Assembly (NCBI GenBank): GCA_016840125.1
Contig: JAEOSY010000481.1
Span: 1 to 31,151 of the forward strand
Source: Candidatus Helarchaeota archaeon
GTDB taxonomy: Archaea; Asgardarchaeota; Lokiarchaeia; Helarchaeales; HEL-GB-A
Length of the DNA: 31,151 bases
Direction: 5' to 3'
Under the pieces are notes generated by a model. It saw only the letters and a list, made by a program, of their open reading frames with translations. It had not been told where the DNA came from and did no database searches. This document shows, piece by piece, positions 16,004-24,100 of this stretch (position 1 is its first letter; each line of letters opens with the position of its first letter). The translations under genes were made by a program, and so were the position numbers.

Positions 16004-16843
16004 ATGTTTCGAGGCGGAAAAAGTTGGAAAACCCTTCAAGCAAAATCTCGAAAGAGGAAAATCCCGCTTCGTATAATCAAGGCACATTCTAAGAAGTTAT
16101 CCAATCTTCAACCCAATAAAGAAGATCAAGAAGCTCGAATGAAAGCACTATTGAAAAGATTTGACAAAAAATTCCCAAAAGCGATAGTTAAGGGTCAAGT
16201 AGATGAATTTCGTCAACTAGCTAGAGATTTATTTGCAGAAGGCGCCTATTTAGAAGTTATCAAGTATTATAATTCTGCCACTTTCATTTTTTTAAAGTTT
16301 GGATTTCCAGATGAAGCGCTCGATTTTTCAAACGATGCAAAACTGCTCCAGAAATTAGTCGAAGCACGTCAAATGAAACTAGAAGTGCTGGCAGGAGCAC
16401 TGAAAGATCGAAATGTTCCAATGATTCAAACGATATATGAAGATATTATTGAATTATCCCAGAAACTGAATGATTATGCATCGGTGGATAAGTACCAATC
16501 GCAACTAGAACGGCTTCAACATTGCCAATTTGATCCTCGCGTGTTAAATATGGGGCAAGTAACAGCTTTAAACCTAAGTAGCGGTTCAAATGATTTTGAA
16601 ATAGATCAATTAAAACAAAAACAATTGGCGATTGAACAGAGAGCGCAACAAATGGAAGCAAGATCCCTTCTGAATGCCGCCGCGTTACTCTATAAACAAT
16701 GTAGGAAAATATCTGTTAAGCTAGTGGATATGGGACTGGAATATGAAAAAGAAAATATTGCAAGATATCAGGGGGATCAGGATCGATGCACAAAAGTTGA
16801 TGTAATGGATGAAATTAGAAGAATAGCAACTTCAGGAGGATAA
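16004..16843 (+). CDS. Helical-repeat (TPR-like) protein, paralogue of 17875-18786
   Basis: A 279-residue all-helical protein starting at ATG 16004 behind AAAGGAGAGG. Residues 1-60 are strongly basic (KSRKRKIPLRIIK). Residues ~65-170 contain paired amphipathic helices with TPR-like alternation (ARDLFAEGAYLEVIKYYNSA, then DEALDFSNDAKLLQKLV, then YEDIIELSQKLNDY). Residues ~205-260 form another helical pair (MEARSLLNAAALLYKQC). There is no signal or membrane span. It aligns along most of its length with the third gene of the cassette. Its TAA stop overlaps the GGAGGATAA that likely serves as ribosome binding site for the next gene, so the two are probably translationally coupled. By family character it is a protein-interaction scaffold; the partner is unknown. 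Confidence 0.7.
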   Translation: MFRGGKSWKTLQAKSRKRKIPLRIIKAHSKKLSNLQPNKEDQEARMKALLKRFDKKFPKAIVKGQVDEFRQLARDLFAEGAYLEVIKYYNSATFIFLKFGFPDEALDFSNDAKLLQKLVEARQMKLEVLAGALKDRNVPMIQTIYEDIIELSQKLNDYASVDKYQSQLERLQHCQFDPRVLNMGQVTALNLSSGSNDFEIDQLKQKQLAIEQRAQQMEARSLLNAAALLYKQCRKISVKLVDMGLEYEKENIARYQGDQDRCTKVDVMDEIRRIATSGG

Positions 16844-16851
16844 TAGAACCC

Positions 16852-17730
16852 ATGCCTCAAGGAATGTTTTTATTAATAGATGATCCGGTCAACGGTCTTG
16901 AAATAAAGTGTGAATATTCCAAAAATCCAATTGAAATACAACCAAAATTCCTCGCTACGTTATTCTCCTCTCATGCAGAGATTGAAAAAGAATCATTTCT
17001 AGAAGCTAGTTACGAGAATTTCAAAATTGTGTCCTATGCACCAAGATATATCGCTACCAGGAATACAAAGGCAGGCGTTCTTGGGGTGATTCTGGACTAC
17101 CATGAAACGTTAAACAATTTAGAATTATTTCTCCGGCGTAATCTGTTGAAAATACTAAAAAAACCAGATAATGAAACAATGATAAAAATTTTTGAGGTGA
17201 ATCTTCAAAGATATATGTTGGTAAATTATATCTTTGATAGAATTCAAATCGAGAACATCGCAGAAATTTTGATAATAAAAGGAAACCGTAATTACCAATC
17301 TACCATACTCTGGTTAGGCGAGAGGGAGCTTTCTAAATTAGATATTGCTATTCTCTATAAAAGAATCCAGAAAAAGAGTAAAATTCCGATGATTAGATAT
17401 TACAAAATGAAAACAATATTATCCAATATCTATTTAATTGTGAAATGTATTCGATTTGAAAACGAGATTGATAAAATTTTTACAACTATAGTTCAATATC
17501 TGAAAAAAAACTTCAATTATTCTCTTGAAATTTTGGCCCTTTTTCTCTTAGCTCCTATTATTAATTTAACATCATCAAAAGAAGAGTTGCACAGAGATAT
17601 TCCAGATAAGAAGGATTCGCTGTTAAAAGTGCTGCTCAAATCTAAAGATTATAGCTCAGATTTTAATCAATTAATTTCGAGTTTAGTAAAAGGTGACAGT
17701 TATCTTTCCTCAACAATAAATAATGAGTAG
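16852..17730 (+). CDS. Protein with N-terminal longin-like domain, function unknown
   Basis: A 292-residue protein starting at ATG 16852, 8 nt after the preceding stop. Residues 1-~100 have the strand-helix order of a longin/profilin-like domain: FLLIDDPVNGLEIKCEY, FLATLFSSHAEIEKESF, FKIVSYAPRYIATR, then GVLGVILDY and a helix NLELFLRRNL. Residues ~110-292 are mostly helical and lysine-rich with one hydrophobic helix (LEILALFLLAPIINL, ~residues 225-240) too short to call a firm membrane span. Longin domains in eukaryotes and Asgards serve membrane-trafficking GTPase regulators; that role here is inference. It lies between two paralogous helical-repeat genes and ends in TAG. The domain call rests on pattern only. 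Confidence 0.55.
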   Translation: MPQGMFLLIDDPVNGLEIKCEYSKNPIEIQPKFLATLFSSHAEIEKESFLEASYENFKIVSYAPRYIATRNTKAGVLGVILDYHETLNNLELFLRRNLLKILKKPDNETMIKIFEVNLQRYMLVNYIFDRIQIENIAEILIIKGNRNYQSTILWLGERELSKLDIAILYKRIQKKSKIPMIRYYKMKTILSNIYLIVKCIRFENEIDKIFTTIVQYLKKNFNYSLEILALFLLAPIINLTSSKEELHRDIPDKKDSLLKVLLKSKDYSSDFNQLISSLVKGDSYLSSTINNE

Positions 17731-17743
17731 GTGGAATTAAAAC

Positions 17744-17793
17744 GGGGAAGCTGCGGCAACTTCCCCAAACTTTCTGATTCTTTTTAGCCGCAG
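17744..17793 (+). ncRNA. GC-rich hairpin with alternative or pseudoknot pairing in the 3' region of 16852-17730
   Basis: GGGGAAG (17744-17750) pairs with CTTCCCC (17760-17766) around a 9-nt loop. The loop sequence CTGCGGC (17751-17757) is exactly complementary to GCCGCAG (17787-17793) downstream. A T-rich stretch follows the first stem (TTTCTGATTCTTTTT). The element is far richer in G+C than its surroundings. It could act as a terminator, a switch between two hairpins, or a pseudoknot. Confidence 0.5.
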
Positions 17794-17825
17794 AGTGAGT
17801 ATGCCATATTTTTCAACCTTGGTAC

Positions 17826-17845
17826 GCAAGCTTGCAAATTGCAAG
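17826..17845. promoter_or_regulatory. Nested palindromes just upstream of a TATA-like box
   Basis: Perfect palindrome GCAAGCTTGC (17826-17835) overlaps a second dyad CTTGCAA-A-TTGCAAG (17831-17845). A TATA-like CATATATATG follows at about 17848-17857, placing the dyad in the BRE region of the promoter for 17875-18786. It is a candidate operator. Confidence 0.5.
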
Positions 17846-17874
17846 ACCATATATATGACCCACTACTTAAATAT

Positions 17875-18786
17875 ATGGAAATGATGAAATTCTCAAATGC
17901 TTTAAAAGCAAAAAATCGTCGGGATGCTCGCCGTAAGAAAAAAAAGCGCCCGCTCCAAAAATTTCAGAATCATCTCTATCATATTATGGGACCCCGAATT
18001 CTAGATTTGGTTCTTTTTGAAAAGCGAAAATCGGCGAGTGATCTAACTAAAGCCCGTGATCAGGCGACGCTAGAAATGCAAATTCAAGCAATCCATGAGC
18101 TCGGAGATCAGATGTTACTACAAGGGAACTATTTAGCAGTAATCAACTCCTTTAGACAGGCTTCAGAAACTTTATCAAATTTAAACTTGCTAAAAGCAGC
18201 AAAATTATTTTCTAGACGAGCTGAAGAAATTTATAATCTCCTGAAATTACGGGCAGACTTTTTAACAACCTTAGAACGAGAGAAACCGGCTAAGAATTTG
18301 GCGAAAATGAAGCTGTTATATAATGAAATTATTGAGATTTCGAAAAAATTGAATGATACCTTCTGGGTCGATGCATTTCAAAGAGAGTTCGAAAAATGTC
18401 AGAGGGATGTGGCCTCAAATCGATCTAAAATTAAAAAGCGGACATGGAGTAGAACAGGTAACCTACAATCGAAGCTTTATGCATTATTAGAGGCCCCCGC
18501 TTCGTTAAGTGAATCTAACAAAAATCAGGGTACTTTTAGCCTGAAATCCGAAGTCCAAAAATTCGCAATTGAGGCGTTAGAACATAAACGAAACCATCTT
18601 GAGGACCAAGCAGGTAAGTTAGAAAAACAATCGGAATTTAGATCCGCGGCTACATTCTATGAAAAATGTGAAAGATTAACACAGCATATAATTCAGCTTG
18701 GAAAGTTAGATGAGCAAGCTAACCTAAAACTATATAGAACTAAAAGACTAGCTTGTTTAAATAGAAAGAGCGAAAGAAATGAATGA
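17875..18786 (+). CDS. Helical-repeat (TPR-like) protein, paralogue of 16004-16843
   Basis: A 303-residue helical protein, paralogous to the first gene of this cassette. It has a very basic N-terminus (KNRRDARRKKKKRPLQ), then a TPR-like helical core (LGDQMLLQGNYLAVINSFRQ, KLLYNEIIEISKKLND), then a C-terminal helical pair (EKQSEFRSAATFYEKCERL). The frame extends to TTG 17839, but ATG 17875, 17881 or 17884 are preferred. No ribosome binding site precedes them, and the TATA-like box near 17848-17857 would put the transcript start at about 17875-17885, which suggests leaderless translation. Unlike the first two genes it appears to have its own promoter, with a palindrome beside it. Function is unknown; a scaffold role is inferred. 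Confidence 0.65.
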   Translation: MEMMKFSNALKAKNRRDARRKKKKRPLQKFQNHLYHIMGPRILDLVLFEKRKSASDLTKARDQATLEMQIQAIHELGDQMLLQGNYLAVINSFRQASETLSNLNLLKAAKLFSRRAEEIYNLLKLRADFLTTLEREKPAKNLAKMKLLYNEIIEISKKLNDTFWVDAFQREFEKCQRDVASNRSKIKKRTWSRTGNLQSKLYALLEAPASLSESNKNQGTFSLKSEVQKFAIEALEHKRNHLEDQAGKLEKQSEFRSAATFYEKCERLTQHIIQLGKLDEQANLKLYRTKRLACLNRKSERNE

Positions 18787-18836
18787 TGCATATTTATATG
18801 TTTTAATAAACGAAAAATAAAAAAAAGGGTTTAGAT

Positions 18837-19397
18837 TTACATCATTTCAAAACCGAATTCATCGCCAAGTACTTCGAATATGGATCGCAAAGCCATAGCT
18901 TTAGTTAGATTACCTTCTGCTTTTACCTCGCCGGACATGTACGCTTGTATTGGATCACTTTCTCCTGCCATGATACCTTTCATCGCCTCTTTGGATAATT
19001 TAAGAACGAGATCTACATCAGGTACTTGTTCCATTTTGACATCCAATTTGCCCTCCGCAACAATAAAAGTCATAGCAAAATCGGTTTCCTCGACGACCAT
19101 AGAGACTGAGGTATCTTCAATATCTTCTAATTCATCTTGAATATCCTCATTTCCTTCAACGAGTTCTTTCATTGCATCAAACAAAACGGGCATGAATTGT
19201 TTCATTAAATTAATGGCTTCATCGACCTCGAATTCTGCCATTTTACTTCGGATCACTTCATTAATATTTGGAACTTCTTTCGCAACTTTTGCAAAGCCCA
19301 CTGCTTTAGCCTTTTCTATAATATCAGGAAAAGCTTTCACTAATTCGTCTTTTGACATGCCTTCAGCTTTATCCACAAATGCTTTTATTTCGTCCAT
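18837..19397 (-). CDS. SCP2 sterol-carrier-domain protein
   Basis: A 186-residue protein. The C-terminal ~100 residues show the SCP2 pattern: FIVAEGKLDVKMEQ, then PDVDLVLKLSKEAMKGIMAGESDPIQA, YMSGEVKAEGNLTKAMALRS. The N-terminal ~80 residues are acidic and helical and are not part of the usual domain. SCP2 domains bind lipids or acyl-CoA in a hydrophobic cavity; in prokaryotes they occur alone or with beta-oxidation enzymes. There is no signal peptide, so it is cytosolic. ATG 19397 follows a GAGGTTTT ribosome binding site. It is convergent with 17875-18786 and lies 120 bp downstream of the Fe-S protein gene on the same strand. The ligand is unknown. Confidence 0.8.
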   Translation of the reverse strand: MDEIKAFVDKAEGMSKDELVKAFPDIIEKAKAVGFAKVAKEVPNINEVIRSKMAEFEVDEAINLMKQFMPVLFDAMKELVEGNEDIQDELEDIEDTSVSMVVEETDFAMTFIVAEGKLDVKMEQVPDVDLVLKLSKEAMKGIMAGESDPIQAYMSGEVKAEGNLTKAMALRSIFEVLGDEFGFEMM

Positions 19398-19517
19398 TAT
19401 TAAAACCTCGCAAGAAAGTTCTCTTATACAAATTAAAATGTTTCCTTTGAAAGAAGAACTAATTGATAGAGAATAGAGAACTTCTTTACCTCTTCTTAGA
19501 GAAAAATTATTTTTCAG

Positions 19518-20879
19518 TTATCGTGTTCTAACAATTGGCATAAGAATTTGAAAAATTTTAGCGTAAACTTTCCGAATGAGTTTAATCTCAAATAAAAATC
19601 GAATAAGCTTTAAGAGCCGAAATTTCTTTGGCTTGAATGTACCTAAATCCGCATCATATGTTATTTTTTTAATGAAAAAATTTCGTTGGAATGTTGAAAT
19701 TAGCAACTGATAAGTAATTATTGCGATTATATCCCAAGCGCGTTTAAGGTGGTCTCTAGGATAATTTAACTTTTCCCCCATTGCCATTCTGACAATCTCG
19801 ACCAAGTGATAGATGTCTATTTTGCTCCCAGACAGTTCCCTAGTAGCCCACAGAAGATAGAGGCATCCGGTACAGTATGTCATGAGTGCCGAGGCCCCCG
19901 ATTCTTCTGCTTCCTTAAATTTTTTCATTCCTTCTGATATTATATCAAACGGAATTGCCATATTGTTAACCCAGGATGCCCCCGCTCCAAAGCCGCAACA
20001 TAAGGAGTCCATTTTTGAATGCTTCATTTCAACAATTCTACATCCACAACGCTCCAAGATCTCACGGGGTGGGTCCCAATAAGTTTCTTTCAATGCCTTG
20101 GAATAACAGTTATCATGGATTGTAACAACGAGCTTTAAGGGATCCGAAATTTCAATTTCACCTGAATTAAGCATCTTTAGAATCCATTGGTTAAAATTTT
20201 TAAAAGAAGGTGTATGTGTGATCCCCATTTCCTTGGGATGAATTTCTGTGAAAAGATATTCTACAGTATCTAGAAAGGGAATAATAGTTTTTACACCCCA
20301 ACCTTCAAATTCATCTTTACATTTCTTAGCTATTCTTCGAACTATATCCAGATACCCTCCCTGATATAAATATGCCCCCCCTTCCCATTGGTCAATTCGA
20401 TCGATTGGTTTAAAATAATTTAATAACTTACTTCCCCCCAGAAGAAATGGAAATAAGTGAGTATAACTCCCCACTAGAAGAACATCATCATTCGGGTTGG
20501 GAATGTAATTCATCCATTCAGAAATCCACTGCTTTTCTTGTTTAGAGAGGAAAATATTCAATAATTGCCAGATGTTTGGTTCTTCTGTGGGACAAACAAA
20601 GCGATAAAGGGGGGGTGTTCCTCTAGTTTTATTAAGTGAATTCCATCGTTCTAGGATTAATTGGTACGGATTTGCATTTTGTGGGCAGTACAAGTTACAG
20701 GAAAAGCAAGTATTACATTTCAAGAGAACATATTTGGACTTATTACCCTCAACTAAATTTTTTATTTCAGTCTTAGCTTCTAATAATGGTAACTTTAAAA
20801 CTGGACAGAGATGAAAGCATAATCCACATAAATCGCAGTTCTCTTCTTTGAAAGCGGGGGTGCGATCGGAATTCCTCAT
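19518..20879 (-). CDS. HdrD/GlpC-like iron-sulfur oxidoreductase with CCG domain
   Basis: A 453-residue protein. Two CxxCxxCxxxC sets (C15, C18, C21, C25 and C55, C58, C61, C65) bind two [4Fe-4S] clusters. A C-terminal cysteine-rich CCG domain follows, with HDNCYS, LCCGFGAG and YCTGC. The first of the two CCG domains usual in HdrD seems degenerate: that region lacks the cysteine signature. The last ~75 residues are basic and amphipathic (ITYQLLISTFQRNFFIKK), possibly a membrane-surface contact. Family members carry electrons to a heterodisulfide or quinone-like acceptor. No HdrE, flavin or cytochrome partner is adjacent, so the donor is unknown. ATG 20879 follows GAGGTTGG. The gene is divergent from 20944-22071 with only 64 bp between. 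Confidence 0.8.
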   Translation of the reverse strand: MRNSDRTPAFKEENCDLCGLCFHLCPVLKLPLLEAKTEIKNLVEGNKSKYVLLKCNTCFSCNLYCPQNANPYQLILERWNSLNKTRGTPPLYRFVCPTEEPNIWQLLNIFLSKQEKQWISEWMNYIPNPNDDVLLVGSYTHLFPFLLGGSKLLNYFKPIDRIDQWEGGAYLYQGGYLDIVRRIAKKCKDEFEGWGVKTIIPFLDTVEYLFTEIHPKEMGITHTPSFKNFNQWILKMLNSGEIEISDPLKLVVTIHDNCYSKALKETYWDPPREILERCGCRIVEMKHSKMDSLCCGFGAGASWVNNMAIPFDIISEGMKKFKEAEESGASALMTYCTGCLYLLWATRELSGSKIDIYHLVEIVRMAMGEKLNYPRDHLKRAWDIIAIITYQLLISTFQRNFFIKKITYDADLGTFKPKKFRLLKLIRFLFEIKLIRKVYAKIFQILMPIVRTR

Positions 20880-20943
20880 AGTCCAACCTCAATTCACATT
20901 CATTTAAGCATAAGTTTAAAAATCCTACCTAAGATGAAGATCT

Positions 20944-22071
20944 ATGTTAAAAACAAAATACCGGTTTTTGATTTTTCTCTCATTAGCATTAGTATTTTAC
21001 ATGTGTTTACCAATTCCATTTTCCCCAATTAATCGAATAGCAGTTGAGTTAGATATCAATCCTCAAGACCCACTGCTATTTGAGACGTATCATACTGCAG
21101 CATTTCACTATAACAATGGTACTATGGACTTGAGCATAACACTTGAAGTTGTTGAAGTGAATCTTGGATCCAATTGGGCAAATGTATCAGTAGATGTAGA
21201 AGGTTCAATTTCATATTTTCAGTCGTCTATAGATGGCATTCTGGACAACACCTCAAATCGATATTCTATCTTTTGGATTCATGTTGGTAACGTGCAGCTA
21301 GAAGGTGTCATTTTTGGAGTAGAAGCTGGCACGGAACTTAACGTGACAGATCCAATCGGATTGATAGGACCCGCATATGGTAATTATACTGCGATTATTG
21401 ATCGAAAAATTGTCAATTGGGCGACTGATCCAGCCCTCCATGGTGCCCAATTCTCGTTCCTAGTTACATTCTATAATGAGAGCAATGGTGTGAAGATGGG
21501 GCAGGCAATGTATGATAGCACTTGTGGCCTTTTATTCACCCTTCAAGGTGGTTTCCCGTATTCTCAGGTTAAGTTAATGGATACCAGCTATCCAATCTCT
21601 CGAAACCGCATGACTGTTTTGCCATGGGCTATTGGACTTTTCGCAGGATTGATCATTATTGCGTATATACTCATGAAGAAGCGGTGGGAACTTGAACAGA
21701 AGACGATCACTGAAATTACCTTACTTCTAACTGCAGGTGGTGTAGCATTTACTGTTGATGTGTTTATTGATGTCTGGTTCTATGCAGTCCTTGGTTTTTC
21801 GGGAAGTATGGCACTACATCTCGGAGTGACGATAGGATTTGGTCTAATCTGTCTTTACCAAAAATATAACCTTAAATGCATCATTCCCCCTATTATAGAA
21901 TTCTTCTTTGTTGGTGCAATGGTTTTATTCGTCGGAGACGATTTTGTACCACACTTAACAGCCTTTTGGGGGCTAATAATGAGCTGGATGGTAATGCTAT
22001 TCATGTCCAAATATTCTCCAGCTGCCAAATCTGATAAGAAACTATGGAAAATTGTTGAAGAGTTGGTTTAA
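20944..22071 (+). CDS. Membrane protein of unknown function with extracellular N-terminal domain (tandem paralogue 1)
   Basis: A 375-residue protein I do not recognise. It has an N-terminal hydrophobic signal (FLIFLSLALVFYMCLPI), then ~200 residues of beta-type extracellular sequence with several N-x-S/T sequons and the shared block NVTDPIGLIGPA. About five membrane spans lie in the C-terminal half, starting near residue 228 (AIGLFAGLIIIAYILM), followed by a short basic end. It is clearly paralogous to the next gene across its whole length. A T-run after the stop (22080-22090) and a fresh TATA-like sequence before the neighbour suggest the two are transcribed separately. Function is unknown. 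Confidence 0.75.
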   Translation: MLKTKYRFLIFLSLALVFYMCLPIPFSPINRIAVELDINPQDPLLFETYHTAAFHYNNGTMDLSITLEVVEVNLGSNWANVSVDVEGSISYFQSSIDGILDNTSNRYSIFWIHVGNVQLEGVIFGVEAGTELNVTDPIGLIGPAYGNYTAIIDRKIVNWATDPALHGAQFSFLVTFYNESNGVKMGQAMYDSTCGLLFTLQGGFPYSQVKLMDTSYPISRNRMTVLPWAIGLFAGLIIIAYILMKKRWELEQKTITEITLLLTAGGVAFTVDVFIDVWFYAVLGFSGSMALHLGVTIGFGLICLYQKYNLKCIIPPIIEFFFVGAMVLFVGDDFVPHLTAFWGLIMSWMVMLFMSKYSPAAKSDKKLWKIVEELV

Positions 22072-22079
22072 ACTCCTAC

Positions 22080-22090
22080 TTTTTTTTTTT
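22080..22090 (+). terminator. Poly-T transcription terminator
   Basis: A run of eleven T residues nine bases after the stop of 20944-22071, with no stem before it, as expected of archaeal U-run terminators. Confidence 0.65.
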
Positions 22091-22143
22091 AACTCGCATC
22101 CTTGCCACAGAATATTTAAAAATCTTTTTTATAGGAGTTATCT

Positions 22144-23256
22144 ATGCTAAAGACAAAGTATAGACTTTTCATTTTACTAGCAATAACAGGCACAATTGCG
22201 GGCGCTTCCTTAGTCAACCAAATTGCAGTCTATCTAAACATAAACCCACAGGACCCGTTGCTGTTCGATAAGCAGCAATTTGCTAGCTTTAGTTATAACA
22301 ATGGAACAAATGACAGAATGCTGAATTTGACAGTCGCTCAAGTGGAAACTACATGGTCTAACGTTTCAATTCAGGTAGATCTGATACAGTCTTGGATTAA
22401 TGTTACTCATGACGGGTTTTATAATTCCACGGATCGGTATACTATATTTTGGCTTCATGTTCCCAACCCTCTAACTTCAGGCATTGCGCTTGGAACAATA
22501 ATCGGAACTGAGTTCAACATTACAGATCCCATTGGGCTAATCGGACCCGCAGGTACAGACTATAAAGGGATTGTAACGGATAAGTTCGTTGTCTGGCCAA
22601 CTGAAAGTGGGTTGGATGGCTTACATGGAGCTCAATATGCTTTCCAAATAACCTTCTATAACATGAGTAATAATGCGGTTATCGCACAAGGAGTCTATGA
22701 TCAAACAGTGGGGATGCTCTTTTCTTTAGAAGGAGGTTCTCCCTTTATACAAGTTGAATTGGTGAGTACAGACTATCCCATCTCGCGGAATCGAATGATG
22801 AGTTGGCCTTGGGCGTTAGGATTATCAGCCGGTATTACAGTTCTAGCTTTTATATATATGAAGAAGAAAACTGAGTTAGAATCTGAAACGATAAACGAAA
22901 TTACTCTCTTGATGGCAGCGGGAGTTGCTGCGATTAACGTAGATATATATGTTGATGTCTGGCTTTATGCAATGTTTGGCTTTATGGGAAGTATCCTCCT
23001 GCACGTTGGAGTTACAATTGGGTTGGCGGCAGTTTGCTTTTACCAACGTTACAAGCTCAAATGGACCATTCCCGCATTACTTGAAGTCGCATTTATCCTT
23101 CCAATGGTTTATGCTATGGGCGATCCATATGTGCCACTCCTAACAGCTTTCATGGGCTTAGTAATCACATGGATTGCAATGCTCTTTATAGCGGGTTATC
23201 CAAAACAACCTGAATCGAAGAGGAAACTAGGTAAATTGATCTCCGAATTTGTTTAA
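22144..23256 (+). CDS. Membrane protein of unknown function with extracellular N-terminal domain (tandem paralogue 2)
   Basis: A 370-residue paralogue of 20944-22071. Shared blocks include MLKTKYR, DINPQDPLLF/LNINPQDPLLF, DPIGLIGPA, LHGAQ, YPISRNRM and ITLLxxAGxxAxxVDxxxDVW. Layout is the same: signal segment, ~200-residue extracellular beta-rich domain and about five C-terminal membrane spans. ATG 22144 follows AGGAGTTATCT, a good ribosome binding site, and a TATA-like ATATTTAAAAATC lies near 22111-22123. The extracellular halves have diverged more than the membrane halves, by eye. Nearby T-rich sequence at 23265-23281 may end transcription on this strand while coding lysines of the convergent gene. 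Function is unknown. Confidence 0.75.
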   Translation: MLKTKYRLFILLAITGTIAGASLVNQIAVYLNINPQDPLLFDKQQFASFSYNNGTNDRMLNLTVAQVETTWSNVSIQVDLIQSWINVTHDGFYNSTDRYTIFWLHVPNPLTSGIALGTIIGTEFNITDPIGLIGPAGTDYKGIVTDKFVVWPTESGLDGLHGAQYAFQITFYNMSNNAVIAQGVYDQTVGMLFSLEGGSPFIQVELVSTDYPISRNRMMSWPWALGLSAGITVLAFIYMKKKTELESETINEITLLMAAGVAAINVDIYVDVWLYAMFGFMGSILLHVGVTIGLAAVCFYQRYKLKWTIPALLEVAFILPMVYAMGDPYVPLLTAFMGLVITWIAMLFIAGYPKQPESKRKLGKLISEFV

Positions 23257-23258
23257 AT

Positions 23259-24071
23259 TCAACCCTTTTTTTTATTTTTTTCAGATAATTCCCGATGTTG
23301 GGCAAGCCGTTTTAATGATCTAACAGTTTCTAGATGTCTCACATCAGTTTCTACATGAAGGGTATGAAAAATTTTGATTTTCCCACGCTTTCTCTTTTGA
23401 ATATGAGTTCTCACTAACTGACAAAATAACATGTCAACGCCTAATTTAGGCGGTTGGCGAAATCCGCCAATCTCATTAAAAATATCACGTCGAACACAGA
23501 TATTGGAACCTGTTAATTCAGTATATCCAAATACCTGCCGCAATGAATAATATATGAACATACATAGATTATAGAAATAATTTACCTGTTTCATTTTATA
23601 ATTGGACTGCGGGAGAAGGTTTAACAGGAACCAGATAGAAGCATAAAAAGCAAACTGTGCAAAATCGAGCATAGCTTGTAGTACTACAAATGTATGCCAT
23701 ACGCCGGATTGAAATCCAGTATAAATCAAAGAGGCACCACATACCCATAGCTCTGGATCCTTCTTAAATGCCACATTAATGCGTTCTATATAATTATCAG
23801 GAATAATTGTGTCAGCATCTAAAAATACAACAAATTTTGAATCCGTTTGGGAAACTGCGTAGTTTAACTGGTATGCTTTCCCCTTTTTAGGGCCATTTAG
23901 AACCTTTACATATTTCTGGGCAATCTCTCTTGTCCCATCAGTGCTCCCGCCATCAACCACAACAATTTCAAACTTACAACGAGTTTTTTGTTTCAGAACA
24001 TGCTGCAATGTGAGTTCTATACTTCTTTCCTCATTGAGTGTTGGAATCACTACTATGAAATCTATGCTCAC
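23259..24071 (-). CDS. Family 2 glycosyltransferase, membrane-associated
   Basis: A 270-residue GT-A-fold family 2 glycosyltransferase. The nucleotide-binding start IVVIPTLNEERSIE, the DGGSTDGT motif (from residue 40) and the metal-binding DAD at residues 85-87 are all present. A hydrophobic region at about residues 125-190 may hold the protein at the membrane, and the C-terminus is lysine-rich. The start is GTG 24071, 8-9 nt after an AGAGGTT site. It lies 29 nt downstream of the GTPase gene on the same strand and is probably co-transcribed. Such enzymes move sugars to lipids, polysaccharides or glycoproteins; the heavily sequon-rich surface proteins nearby make a glycosylation role plausible, but donor and acceptor cannot be read. 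Confidence 0.85.
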   Translation of the reverse strand: MSIDFIVVIPTLNEERSIELTLQHVLKQKTRCKFEIVVVDGGSTDGTREIAQKYVKVLNGPKKGKAYQLNYAVSQTDSKFVVFLDADTIIPDNYIERINVAFKKDPELWVCGASLIYTGFQSGVWHTFVVLQAMLDFAQFAFYASIWFLLNLLPQSNYKMKQVNYFYNLCMFIYYSLRQVFGYTELTGSNICVRRDIFNEIGGFRQPPKLGVDMLFCQLVRTHIQKRKRGKIKIFHTLHVETDVRHLETVRSLKRLAQHRELSEKNKKKG

Positions 24072-24100
24072 GGGAGAACCTCTGGAAATAAAAAGAGAGA

